Assembly: GCA_964564735.1 (NCBI GenBank)
Contig: CAZMCH010000010.1
Location: forward strand, 1-64,000
From: CAZMCH01 sp964564735
GTDB lineage: Bacteria; Poribacteria; DTPJ01
Length of the DNA: 64,000 nucleotides
Direction: 5' to 3'
Of the stretch, positions 8,951-16,928 are shown in pieces (positions within the stretch are counted from its first letter, which is position 1; each line of letters begins with the position of its first letter). A program made the translations under genes and the position numbers. A model generated the notes under the pieces. That model did no database searches. It was not told the DNA's origin and worked only from the letters and a program-made list of their open reading frames with translations.

Positions 8951-9398
8951 AAGAAATTACCTCCATAGGGGTTCTTATATCCAAAATTGCATATCCATAT
9001 TTTAAATTGACAGAATTATAATGTCTGATCTTGGACATATTAACAATATGCTTGAAATTCCAACTTATCAAGAAATCTACTTTATTAATTGTAGCTAGTG
9101 CTATGTGTTGGGCATCTAATAATGAATTTTTTGATACTACATTTTCAGCAATATAAAGATTGGCTAATTTGCGTGCTTCATCATTAAATATAATATATTC
9201 CTTACTTTCATCTGGAATGTCATTAATTATATTTCGGACATTTGTCGGAGCGTCCTCAAGCTCTCTCAACGTTAAATCTGAAATAACAGAAATTTTCATA
9301 CCAGTTTTAAATTCATTTATTAGATAGATTGACCATCTACTAAATTCTTCATCAAAACATCCGCCCAATACGGAAGTATCTACATATAATCTATCCAC
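8943..9398 (-). CDS. PIN-domain toxin (VapC-like ribonuclease)
   Basis: 151 residues. It has YVDTSVLGG near the start (first catalytic Asp), LRELEDAP (central Glu), SLLDAQHIALATI (third acidic residue) and FLISWNFKHI near the C-terminus, all in PIN order. Family members cleave RNA and are neutralised by a co-encoded antitoxin, here the overlapping 60-residue gene. The start is GTG, one base after the stop of the upstream hydrolase-like gene, with AGGTAAC as a possible ribosome site. Its junction falls exactly at the 3' end of that gene, next to the direct repeat. Confidence 0.85.
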   Translation of the reverse strand: MDRLYVDTSVLGGCFDEEFSRWSIYLINEFKTGMKISVISDLTLRELEDAPTNVRNIINDIPDESKEYIIFNDEARKLANLYIAENVVSKNSLLDAQHIALATINKVDFLISWNFKHIVNMSKIRHYNSVNLKYGYAILDIRTPMEVISYE

Positions 9399-9399
9399 T

Positions 9400-11082
9400 T
9401 TAGTTACCTGCTTTTTCTATCTCAATAGCAACCATGCTTCTTGGAGACATTATGGCACTGAGCAATCTGCCATTATGATTTATATTTATTTTTGCATCAA
9501 TAGGCAATTTTACAACGCTTTTAGCATTTTTGAGACCTTCTATATTGAGTATAGCAGTTATATCTTCATCGTTGAAATTTTCAATAACAATGTGGTTATC
9601 ACCTATCAGATAAAGTGATACTTTATTGGGTGCATCAAATGCCATATTCAATGGTTTCAACATAATTTTGCGTATTTTAAGTAGCTCATCTTTGCTTAAA
9701 TTCATAAGCGATCTCGGATTGCTGTTAACCTCAAGAATTATTATATTTTCACTTTTGAGATCAATTTGACCTTTCAGACTATCCCTTAAACCATCGGTAA
9801 TCAGCAAAGGCTTTTTCTCAGCAATCATCTTCTTTAGTTTATCAACAAATTGAGAGTCTTTAAGTGCATGAACAGAAAAGAACGCCGATTCCACAGAAGG
9901 ATCGATCTTTGGGACAGGAACTAACGGAAGTCCCATCATGCCCACAAAATCAAAGACATATTGTTCTTTATGTGGATCGCTATTGGGTGGTTTCGGTGCA
10001 TATATGCCTTTTATTTGCTTATTTTTTACGATCTCCGCTAATTCAAACAATGATGGAATTTCCGTCCTCAGTTTTTCAACATTTGCGGGACCTGTATTCT
10101 CTAACAATGAACCATAGCAAAATAAAAGCGACTCTTTGGCATCTGCAAGAATAGTCTGCCGCGCTTGTTCAACATAAGTCTGCGGGTGCGTGCCATAGGG
10201 ATCATACCAGCCTCCACCTGTTTTTTCGCCACCGACAACACTAAGCCATCTCATTATATAATATGCTTCATATTGCGCTTTTTGTCCCCAATTTTTATCA
10301 TCAGGGTCTCTTGTTTCCGTTCCGACCCATATCTTGTCAAAATCTTCTGTTTCTCTGATTACCTCATATCCACGATTGTGAAAATCATCATACCATTGTG
10401 GATATTTGATGATTATTTTGACATTTGGATTAACCTTTCTTGATGGTTTAAGTATTCGATCTCTGCTCAACTTAACCATCAAGTCACAGCGATAATCCGA
10501 CCAGCTTTGATCGCCTTTTGCTTCTTTACATTCATCACATTCACAGTCCGTAAACCAGAAATCATCAATCATTATTTCATCAAACATTGATGCTGTATAC
10601 TCAAATATTTCCTGCAATTTATCTTGAGTCGAAATATTGGTAAAACAGCTAATAGCATTCCAACCTGTGCTTTTTTTGCCAATTTGTGTCGTTGTAACAC
10701 AACCAGATACATCAATTCCATTATCAATGAAAAACTTTTTTGCTTTTTCTAATGCAGAACGCTCTGCGGTGTAGCCATCACGATAAGATTCAATATAAAC
10801 ATGTGTTACAGCGGTATTTTTGCACCATTCTATTGCATTATTCAAGCCTTCGTCAGTTGAAAGCAAATCTCGAACATTTTGCGCAGTAAAAAGCGTTGAA
10901 AATCTATGGACATCACGTTTTTTGTTTGCCAAATCCCATAAATCATAATTCTTCACCTCGAAATCTCCCTTCGATATATCTACGCCAAACATAGTAAATA
11001 GAATTATAGAAATAATCACGCAAATTAACGGCTTGATAAGAAAATATAACATAATATCATTTTCTTTAATAGATCGATACAT
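9400..11082 (-). CDS. Secreted or anchored TIM-barrel glycoside-hydrolase-like protein
   Basis: 560 residues. A hydrophobic stretch at residues ~12-30 (MLYFLIKPLICVII...) is a signal peptide or anchor. The body looks like a glycosidase-type barrel: HVYIESYRDGY, EIMIDDFWFTDC (acidic pair at a strand end), IIIKYPQW and KIWVGTETRD. The C-terminal ~150 residues are beta-rich. A Cys cluster (CECDECKE) near residue 180 may bind metal. The start is uncertain: ATG at 11082 or at 11052. It follows the larger toroid-like gene by 20 bp, an operon. Its last codons are duplicated at 8679-8752. The substrate is unknown. Confidence 0.62.
   Translation of the reverse strand: MYRSIKENDIMLYFLIKPLICVIISIILFTMFGVDISKGDFEVKNYDLWDLANKKRDVHRFSTLFTAQNVRDLLSTDEGLNNAIEWCKNTAVTHVYIESYRDGYTAERSALEKAKKFFIDNGIDVSGCVTTTQIGKKSTGWNAISCFTNISTQDKLQEIFEYTASMFDEIMIDDFWFTDCECDECKEAKGDQSWSDYRCDLMVKLSRDRILKPSRKVNPNVKIIIKYPQWYDDFHNRGYEVIRETEDFDKIWVGTETRDPDDKNWGQKAQYEAYYIMRWLSVVGGEKTGGGWYDPYGTHPQTYVEQARQTILADAKESLLFCYGSLLENTGPANVEKLRTEIPSLFELAEIVKNKQIKGIYAPKPPNSDPHKEQYVFDFVGMMGLPLVPVPKIDPSVESAFFSVHALKDSQFVDKLKKMIAEKKPLLITDGLRDSLKGQIDLKSENIIILEVNSNPRSLMNLSKDELLKIRKIMLKPLNMAFDAPNKVSLYLIGDNHIVIENFNDEDITAILNIEGLKNAKSVVKLPIDAKININHNGRLLSAIMSPRSMVAIEIEKAGN
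9418..9476. repeat. 59-bp direct repeat, proximal copy at the 3' end of the hydrolase-like gene
   Basis: This copy is inside the intact gene and encodes its C-terminal residues. The partner at 8685-8743 lies beyond the toxin-antitoxin pair. Confidence 0.85.
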
Positions 11083-11102
11083 ATAAGCTATTTATTTCTC
11101 CA

Positions 11103-12743
11103 TCAATATTGATTATAAAAAATCTGAATTTTGTCGTCAAAAGGTGTAATAGGTGTTATCATTATACTTATAGTTTCTAGATTTCTAGTCCAAATGTCTT
11201 CATTTTGATATAATCTATGTTGAATTTTCCCGCCAAGAATCCCAATAGAATCTTCTCCGCATGTTATCATAACTTTACCTGAATCCATGTAAACCATATC
11301 AAAATCTGATAACATAATATCTTTATTGTTTATTTTTAATTTATTATGTTTTTTTATGCCAAATTCAATAAAAAAAGGAATATTCTTCATTCCATTTGCA
11401 GACATATCAATTTCAAAACGATCATTTTTGCAAACAAATTCAACAATAATATTCAAATCAGCAATAGACAAGTCATGCTTATTCGATTCAGGTTGCGAAT
11501 AAAAAAACCAATCACGCAGGATATACGAACTATGATTTGCCTCAAGTCTTCCCGGCTTAAAATATTTGTTTCCATTGCACTTATAGCTAATTCTAAGATA
11601 TTTTATTGCAACCTGACCATTTTCTATAGAAAAAATATCACTATTATTGGCTTTGATTGTTGCATTCATTTTATTTTTTCTAATTCTGGCTATATTTGAC
11701 TCATTAAATATTTTTGTATAATTGTTAGGCATAGACAATCTATTAACACCATCATTTTTTATTTCTTCTTCAATCAGCAAGAATTCACCAATGCTTGATG
11801 TAAGGAAAAACTTTGAGTAATTCTTATAATTAGGTGATAACAAGTCGCTTTCATTGTGATTTACATAACCATCTTTCATGCTATCTAACAGCTTTTCTAT
11901 CAATATATCACCAGCTGTCGCATAATAGCCATTATGATCCATTATTGACATTTCTTTCCAAACACCATATCCAAGCGGAGAATAATTTTCATGCAAACAT
12001 TCCATATCAAAATCCATCGGTAATACATTATTATATATTGCAAAATTAAGGTTGCGTCTTACATATTCAATCATATAAGACTTGTTTAATTTTTTTGCTA
12101 TATTGAGAAGCATTGCGTTTAATAACATACTTCGGCTATAGCTTTTATCGATATACATCCCATCATGGTTAATATTTATACGATCTGATAGATAAGTTTG
12201 CGCTTTAGATGATGCAGTATGATCAAAGAAGAACTTATCATAATCAATAAGGGTTGATGCTATAGCAATCCTTTGGGTTTGTTGCTGTTCATTATCTAAT
12301 TTAAGTGTGTTGGCAATTTTTTTAAGGATTGATTCCAGTGAATTCAGTATTTTTAGTATACTACAATCTCTTGTTAGTAGTCTATAAGATTTGAGTAAAG
12401 TATTTAGTATGTATGCCAAATTTGAGGTTGTTTTTATTTTACCCAAGAAAAATATGTTTATTGTGCCATCATCATTTTGCGAATTTGTTATGAAACGAAG
12501 AGTCATAACCATTCTTTGAAGTAGAGTTTGTGAATGATAATATTGCGAATCAGAATTGAAAAAAATGATTACCATTGTAGTAAAAGTATTTACAGCACTC
12601 CATAGTTCGCATATAAGATGATCAGGACACCGAAACCCACCATAATCGGAATTTGATTCATCCGTTACTTGAGCATCAAGAGCATTTTTGATGAAACTTT
12701 CAACTGCATCTAATAAAGCCTTATATCTTAACTGTTGTTTCAT
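11103..12743 (-). CDS. Uncharacterised protein, possible alpha/alpha-toroid plus beta domain (heparinase-like)
   Basis: 546 residues from the ATG at 12743, chosen because GGGAGGGGTTCAA gives a strong ribosome site; the longer open frame to 12905 adds a region that is probably leader. The N-terminal ~330 residues are mainly helical with repeated hydrophobic pairs, as in alpha/alpha toroids. The C-terminal ~200 residues are beta-rich. This two-part plan resembles heparinase II/III-like lyases, but I cannot point to catalytic residues, so the call is tentative. Unlike its neighbour it has no signal at this start. It begins the operon with the barrel protein at 9400-11082. Confidence 0.5.
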   Translation of the reverse strand: MKQQLRYKALLDAVESFIKNALDAQVTDESNSDYGGFRCPDHLICELWSAVNTFTTMVIIFFNSDSQYYHSQTLLQRMVMTLRFITNSQNDDGTINIFFLGKIKTTSNLAYILNTLLKSYRLLTRDCSILKILNSLESILKKIANTLKLDNEQQQTQRIAIASTLIDYDKFFFDHTASSKAQTYLSDRININHDGMYIDKSYSRSMLLNAMLLNIAKKLNKSYMIEYVRRNLNFAIYNNVLPMDFDMECLHENYSPLGYGVWKEMSIMDHNGYYATAGDILIEKLLDSMKDGYVNHNESDLLSPNYKNYSKFFLTSSIGEFLLIEEEIKNDGVNRLSMPNNYTKIFNESNIARIRKNKMNATIKANNSDIFSIENGQVAIKYLRISYKCNGNKYFKPGRLEANHSSYILRDWFFYSQPESNKHDLSIADLNIIVEFVCKNDRFEIDMSANGMKNIPFFIEFGIKKHNKLKINNKDIMLSDFDMVYMDSGKVMITCGEDSIGILGGKIQHRLYQNEDIWTRNLETISIMITPITPFDDKIQIFYNQY

Positions 12744-12905
12744 TTGAACCCCTCCCACCATCCGAATATGTAATGCAAAAAACAATGGATATAAAGATAT
12801 AATGAGAATATGATCGTCACCATTGCTTTTTGACTGATCAATATTTCTAGCCATTAAATAGGCTCTCAATATTAAACAGATTGTAATAGAAAATAATATA
12901 ATCAT

Positions 12906-14237
12906 TTATCTTATGAAGGGGCAGTTTATACAATCTTTGGCACTACAAGATGATTTATAGATATGTATAAGCCCTTGCTGACGTAAAGCGGAATTTATCA
13001 TCTTGGAGTATTCATTTTGATCATGGAAAACACGACCAATAAAAAATCTTATAATCCAGTTATCTTGTAGTGGAGGATATGAAGTGTATAATTGCAATAT
13101 CTTTTTTGATACTATACGGTTTCGTATTTTTTGCCAATAAGCTATAATTGATGGAAAAATTACATTAACTATAATGTCATCTGCTCTATTTTTGCCTATT
13201 AGATAATTATTTTGCTTGCTTGTCTCATGCCCAAAATTATAATGATTAGCCCAATATCCTGATACAGATGGCATTAATATTTTTCTAAGTTTTTGGCTTA
13301 TCTGTTTATCTGTGAAGCTATTATCAGAAATAGCTGAAAGAAAGCCTTTCATAAGGGATATTTCCTGATTATGAGATATAATATAACTCATTCCAGCGAT
13401 CCTTTTTGTGGGAAAGTTCTCTGGTCTAAGCCTGAAAAAATTCCATTGTTCCGCAGACATCGCTTTATCTTTAAATTCTGACTCTAAATCTCTCCAAATC
13501 CCTTTAATATCTCTTATGTATCCATTCTCATCATGATCAGGCAGAAGCCCTGCAACACCGAAAAGTATTGCTTGAATATATTCTGCTTTTTTGCCCGATA
13601 AATAATTAAAAGGAACTTTATTTGCCAACTCAAGAAATTGTTTTCTATTTTTGGAATATCCAAGTGCGTCCATTATTCCTTCATATATTGACTGATCTTC
13701 GCCTTTTGATTTAAATTGCTCTTTGAAATATCCTGATTTTATATTCAGTCTTTCTATGCCCATTTTATCGACGATTGAAGATAATCTATCCTTATTTATA
13801 TCTAAAATCTTATCTAAACAGGGATAATTATCTTTGTCATTTTCTATTGATTTCCATAGATTTCCTATTGATCTATCAAGATAGTTTGCAAGCACAAGAA
13901 TTGGTATATGCTCTCCGTTTTGTTTCTTTGCAAGCAAGCTAAATCCGCCATCTAAAAGCGTTACATGCAGGATCGTGCTATTATATTTGGGGTTTCTATC
14001 GTGATGATGAATTCGCCAATCTGAGCTTTTTACATGGATTTCCACATCACCCTTGTAAATCTCATTTTCTATTTTTATGCTTGCATTGCGGAAGTCGGCG
14101 CCGGAGTCGGTATTCCATTCGCCGGGGCAGAGAATCTCTATTTTGCGACCATCTTTTGATCTGAGATTGTCCCTCTTAAAATATCCGTTATTCCAGATAT
14201 GATTTACGAATTTTTCCGCAATTGGTTCTTTTGTCAT
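12906..14237 (-). CDS. DUF2851 family protein
   Basis: 443 residues. The N-terminus has the family's typical blocks: ILCPGEWNTDSGADF, GDVEIHVKSSDWRIHHHD and STILHVTLLDGG. These look like a PD-(D/E)xK nuclease-type core (GDVEIHVK: acidic residue, Glu-x-Lys), although family function is not established. The C-terminus ends with a Cys cluster, CSAKDCINCPFIR, that could bind zinc. It is followed by a REP-like hairpin (14248-14276) and the transposase gene on the upstream side. I see no operon partner. Confidence 0.8.
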   Translation of the reverse strand: MTKEPIAEKFVNHIWNNGYFKRDNLRSKDGRKIEILCPGEWNTDSGADFRNASIKIENEIYKGDVEIHVKSSDWRIHHHDRNPKYNSTILHVTLLDGGFSLLAKKQNGEHIPILVLANYLDRSIGNLWKSIENDKDNYPCLDKILDINKDRLSSIVDKMGIERLNIKSGYFKEQFKSKGEDQSIYEGIMDALGYSKNRKQFLELANKVPFNYLSGKKAEYIQAILFGVAGLLPDHDENGYIRDIKGIWRDLESEFKDKAMSAEQWNFFRLRPENFPTKRIAGMSYIISHNQEISLMKGFLSAISDNSFTDKQISQKLRKILMPSVSGYWANHYNFGHETSKQNNYLIGKNRADDIIVNVIFPSIIAYWQKIRNRIVSKKILQLYTSYPPLQDNWIIRFFIGRVFHDQNEYSKMINSALRQQGLIHIYKSSCSAKDCINCPFIR

Positions 14238-14247
14238 AATAATTTAT

Positions 14248-14276
14248 TATAGCCCAACGATTTATTGTTGGGAAAA
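14248..14276. repeat. REP-like hairpin A beside the transposase
   Basis: CCCAACGATTTATTGTTGGG (14253-14272) forms a hairpin. The wider 29-bp segment is an inverted copy of 14794-14822 on the other side of the transposase gene, with one difference. Confidence 0.75.
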
Positions 14277-14281
14277 TTAAT

Positions 14282-14740
14282 TCATCCCCAAATATATCTA
14301 TCGTCATATTCAATGCCATGTTTTTTCAGGAATGCGACATATTCCTCCTCAAATGTGCGAATTTGATGATGTGTTTCCTGACATTGAATATACGAAATTG
14401 TATCTTGAAGCCTTGATTTGCTAATGCTAAAAGCACCATATCCCGTTTGCCATGAAAAATGCCTTAACATTGGGAAAGTATCGCTGACCCATTTAGATGA
14501 ACCACCTTTTATCAATTGTATTGCTTTTGAAATAGTAATGGTTGATGGCAAAGCAAGCAGAATATNNNNNNNNNNATGATCAATCGTTCCCCCAATTGCA
14601 ATAGCTTTCATATTGTTGTCTCTTGCTATACCTCCCATGTATGCCCATAGACGTTCCCTTATATCTGTGCTAATTATTTTATCGCGGTTTTTGGTGCTGA
14701 AAACATAATGTATATAACAACTGATATATGAATGGGACAT
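14282..14740 (-). CDS. tnpA: IS200/IS605-type Y1 transposase, RAYT-like (assembly gap inside)
   Basis: 152 residues. It starts with YISCYIHYVFSTKNR and ends HGIEYDDRYIWG, both standard ends of the small HUH/Y1 transposase group, so the gene is full length. The tyrosine nucleophile is probably in the helix around DTISYIQCQ. Ten Ns at 14566-14575 fall in the HUH motif. The family reads D-H-V-H then L/I-L-L here, so the true gap is probably 4 bases, which keeps the frame as the 10-N filler does. Inverted REP-like hairpins on both sides suggest a single-copy RAYT that acts on REP sequences. Confidence 0.88.
   Translation of the reverse strand: MSHSYISCYIHYVFSTKNRDKIISTDIRERLWAYMGGIARDNNMKAIAIGGTIDHXXXXILLALPSTITISKAIQLIKGGSSKWVSDTFPMLRHFSWQTGYGAFSISKSRLQDTISYIQCQETHHQIRTFEEEYVAFLKKHGIEYDDRYIWG
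14566..14575. other. Assembly gap of 10 Ns
   Basis: A run of 10 undetermined bases, probably a fixed-length scaffold filler, lies in the catalytic motif of the transposase. Repeats of this gene elsewhere in the genome would explain why assembly broke here. Confidence 0.95.
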
Positions 14741-14754
14741 TTATATAGCCTTTA

Positions 14755-15010
14755 TTCATTCGTCCCTACGGGACTTCGTTTTTTATATCCATATTTTCCC
14801 AACGATAAATCGTTGGGCTATATTCTCGTAATCGTTGAAAAATAGTTTTTCCCATAAGGGCGAAGCATTTTCATAAAATCTAAAATGGCATTTTTTTTAA
14901 CGATACGAATTATAATAGAATTATAATAGCCCATCAATTTATTGATGGGTAATTCATAATTTGCAAATTCATAATTTGCAGATAATTAAGTCCCTTTAGG
15001 GACGATTGAA
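14755..15010. repeat. Cluster of REP-like hairpins and a tandem 15-mer
   Basis: Between the transposase and the NTPase gene lie several structures. Hairpin D is at 14755-14776 (GTCCC-TAC-GGGAC), with an inverted partner at 14988-15010 (GTCCCTTTAGGGAC). Hairpin B is at 14794-14822, the inverted copy of hairpin A at 14248. Hairpin C is at 14930-14949 (CCCATCAAT/ATTGATGGG). A perfect two-copy tandem repeat of AATTCATAATTTGCA fills 14951-14980. I see no gene in this stretch. Confidence 0.75.
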
Positions 15011-15032
15011 TTCTATAATATAGCAAGCTTTT

Positions 15033-15572
15033 CTAATATTCTTGGATTAGCCTTCTAAGATAAGTCTCTATTTCGGTATAATTTTCTCTTTTTAGCTTTA
15101 TTATTTTTGTATCTTCTCTATCTTTAATTTTCTTTGTATGTATCGTATCCTTTACAGTGATTGTTCCTAATAACAGTTTTGGCGAATCAAGTGCTTTAAT
15201 AATGATGTCCTGAAAACGTTTTGAAAATAACTCCATTCGTCCTATCTCATCAATGACTATCAAATCTTTGCTTAAAAAGGCTTTTTCTATCGCTTTTACA
15301 CCGATACTATCAATCACTTCAATATCAACACCATAATTGCTAACACGATTTTTACTGATAATCTCCACCGAAGCCATTATGCCTTCTTCGCCATCAAGAG
15401 ATATGATCTTAAATCCCCATCTTTTGCCTTTTTCGTCACGAATTTCCGCTGTATAGAAACCACCGACAGACATATTGAGTTTTGAGACTATGCTTTTTAT
15501 AAGCGTTGTCTTGCCGACTCCGGGATTGCCTGTTATAAGGATGTTTTTTATTTGCGAGTTGCCTTTATTCAT
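15033..15572 (-). CDS. THEP1-like nucleoside-triphosphatase (NTPase_1 family)
   Basis: 179 residues, the usual length. Walker A is GNPGVGKTT (residues ~16-24) and Walker B is LIVIDEIGRMELFS, followed by the family's short lid region. GGFYTAEIRDE after the P-loop is characteristic. Members hydrolyse NTPs of various bases, and their cellular role is unclear. Its start overlaps the HEPN gene's stop by 4 bases, so it is the last gene of the leftward helicase-pcm-MNT-HEPN operon. Confidence 0.88.
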   Translation of the reverse strand: MNKGNSQIKNILITGNPGVGKTTLIKSIVSKLNMSVGGFYTAEIRDEKGKRWGFKIISLDGEEGIMASVEIISKNRVSNYGVDIEVIDSIGVKAIEKAFLSKDLIVIDEIGRMELFSKRFQDIIIKALDSPKLLLGTITVKDTIHTKKIKDREDTKIIKLKRENYTEIETYLRRLIQEY

Positions 15573-15985
15573 TCTAAATCGAAACCTTCTAACATCAGTG
15601 CTTTCTTGACAGTCTCGAGTGTTTGTTCCGCTATATTAATTGCATATATGGCTTCTTCTTTCGTTACAACCGTATTTATTCTGGGATAACGTAATGTAGT
15701 TGCATAGGCTGTGAGTTTTTTTGCATTTTCCAGTTTTGCTATCCAATTAGATTTTTGGGCGCATAATTCTAAAAGAAGAGAAATATTGTGAGTATAAGGG
15801 AAATCTATTTCCCAAAAAATCAGATAAGCCTTTAAGCTCTTCTCAGCACATTGTTGGGCATGAAAAGCTACCAATTGATATGTTTCTATGAGTGATAGAC
15901 TTAATCCGTTTCGTGCTAGAGCAATATCCGCTTTGGCATGATTCAACCAAGTTATTACTTCATATAGAATGTCATTGTCTTTCAT
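15569..15985 (-). CDS. HEPN-domain protein, partner of the MNT nucleotidyltransferase
   Basis: 138 residues from the ATG at 15985, which overlaps the MNT gene's 3' end by 14 bases and has GAGGG upstream; a TTG at 16003 would be an alternative. ITWLNHAKADIALAR, FHAQQCAEKSLKAYLIF and FPYTHNISLLLELC are the HEPN helical signature. I do not see a clean R-x4-6-H ribonuclease motif. HEPN and MNT pairs act as toxin-antitoxin systems in which the MNT partner modifies the HEPN protein. Whether this pair is active is not shown. Confidence 0.85.
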   Translation of the reverse strand: MKDNDILYEVITWLNHAKADIALARNGLSLSLIETYQLVAFHAQQCAEKSLKAYLIFWEIDFPYTHNISLLLELCAQKSNWIAKLENAKKLTAYATTLRYPRINTVVTKEEAIYAINIAEQTLETVKKALMLEGFDLE

Positions 15986-16289
15986 ATAAAGTTTTACCCT
16001 CAAGTTTCACATAGCGTGCAATATTCCCGGGAATTTTACTACCCTTTTCATATTCCTCAGATGTAAGCACCAGAATGTCCCTTGCAAGACGCATTCCCTC
16101 AAGAGCTTTATCTATATCCAACATCAGTTCACGACGATTATTCTTGATAGGACATATAACCAGCAGATCAACATCACTTTTTTCATCAGCGGTTCCTCGT
16201 GCCTGAGAGCCGAAAAGAATAATCTTATCCGGATGAAAACTATCAACTATCCTTCTTGTTACTTCCTTAAGTATTTCCTCACTAACCAT
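15972..16289 (-). CDS. MNT-type minimal nucleotidyltransferase (antitoxin-like)
   Basis: 105 residues. The active-site signature GSQARGTADEKSDVDLLVI carries the G-S and D-x-D metal ligands, and ARDILVL supplies the third acidic residue. The size fits the single-domain MNT group that pairs with HEPN proteins. It lies 3 bases after pcm and overlaps the HEPN gene, so all are co-translated. In studied pairs the MNT protein adenylylates the HEPN toxin; here this is inference from family. Confidence 0.88.
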   Translation of the reverse strand: MVSEEILKEVTRRIVDSFHPDKIILFGSQARGTADEKSDVDLLVICPIKNNRRELMLDIDKALEGMRLARDILVLTSEEYEKGSKIPGNIARYVKLEGKTLYERQ

Positions 16290-16292
16290 CTT

Positions 16293-16928
16293 TTAATTCC
16301 TGTTATAGCTTCTCGTCATTGGAACGAATCTACAATCTATAGATTCGGTATATTTCAATTCGCCCTTGAATTTCTCAATAACAGTTAGGGTTTGGATGCC
16401 TGAACCGACAGGAATTACCAAACGTCCCCCTTCGCCAAGTTGCTCAATTAATGGTTCAGGTATCTCATAAGGTCCACAGGTTACAATAATGCCATCATAA
16501 GGGGCATTTTCTTCCCAGCCAGAATATCCATCACCAATTTTATATTCTATATTCTCATATCCTAGACTTTTTAATATGGACTTTGCTCCTATTGCCAAAT
16601 CCTCTATAATTTCAACTGTATAGACTTTCCAAGCAATTTCAGCCAAAATTGCGGTCTGATAACCCGATCCAGTTCCTATTTCTAGCACTTTCTCATCACC
16701 TTTGAGATGTAGTAATTCAGTCATCAGCGCAACCATATAGGGCTGTGAAATCGTTTGATTATTTCCAACAGGCAAAGGATAGTCATTGTAAGCCTCATGG
16801 TAATAGCTTTCATTGACAAACTGATGTCTTGGTACTTTTAACATAGCAGAAAGCACTCTTTCATCAGAGATACCTCTTGGTATTAGCTGATTTTCAACCA
16901 TCTTTTTTCGGGAAAACTCATAGTCCAT
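16293..16928 (-). CDS. pcm: Protein-L-isoaspartate O-methyltransferase
   Basis: 211 residues, normal length. The SAM-binding motif is VLEIGTGSGYQTAILAEI (~residues 80-97), with NQTISQPYMVA just before it and VEII after it. RHQFVNESYYHEAYND at residues ~33-48 is the family's substrate-side block. It methylates damaged isoaspartyl residues so they can be repaired. It shares a base with the upstream helicase stop/start region, so the two genes are translationally coupled; pcm beside an MrfA-like helicase is unusual. Confidence 0.92.
   Translation of the reverse strand: MDYEFSRKKMVENQLIPRGISDERVLSAMLKVPRHQFVNESYYHEAYNDYPLPVGNNQTISQPYMVALMTELLHLKGDEKVLEIGTGSGYQTAILAEIAWKVYTVEIIEDLAIGAKSILKSLGYENIEYKIGDGYSGWEENAPYDGIIVTCGPYEIPEPLIEQLGEGGRLVIPVGSGIQTLTVIEKFKGELKYTESIDCRFVPMTRSYNRN

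Noticed and set aside
9864..10443. Rightward open frames opposite the hydrolase-like gene
   Set aside because: They have no ribosome sites or family resemblance and are antisense to a well-supported gene.
12744..12905. N-terminal hydrophobic extension of the 546-residue protein
   Set aside because: The ATG at 12743 has a strong GGGAGGGG site; the upstream frame has none and is probably leader sequence.
14951..14980. Tandem 15-mer as a possible CRISPR repeat
   Set aside because: Only two head-to-tail copies without spacers and no cas genes in the window.
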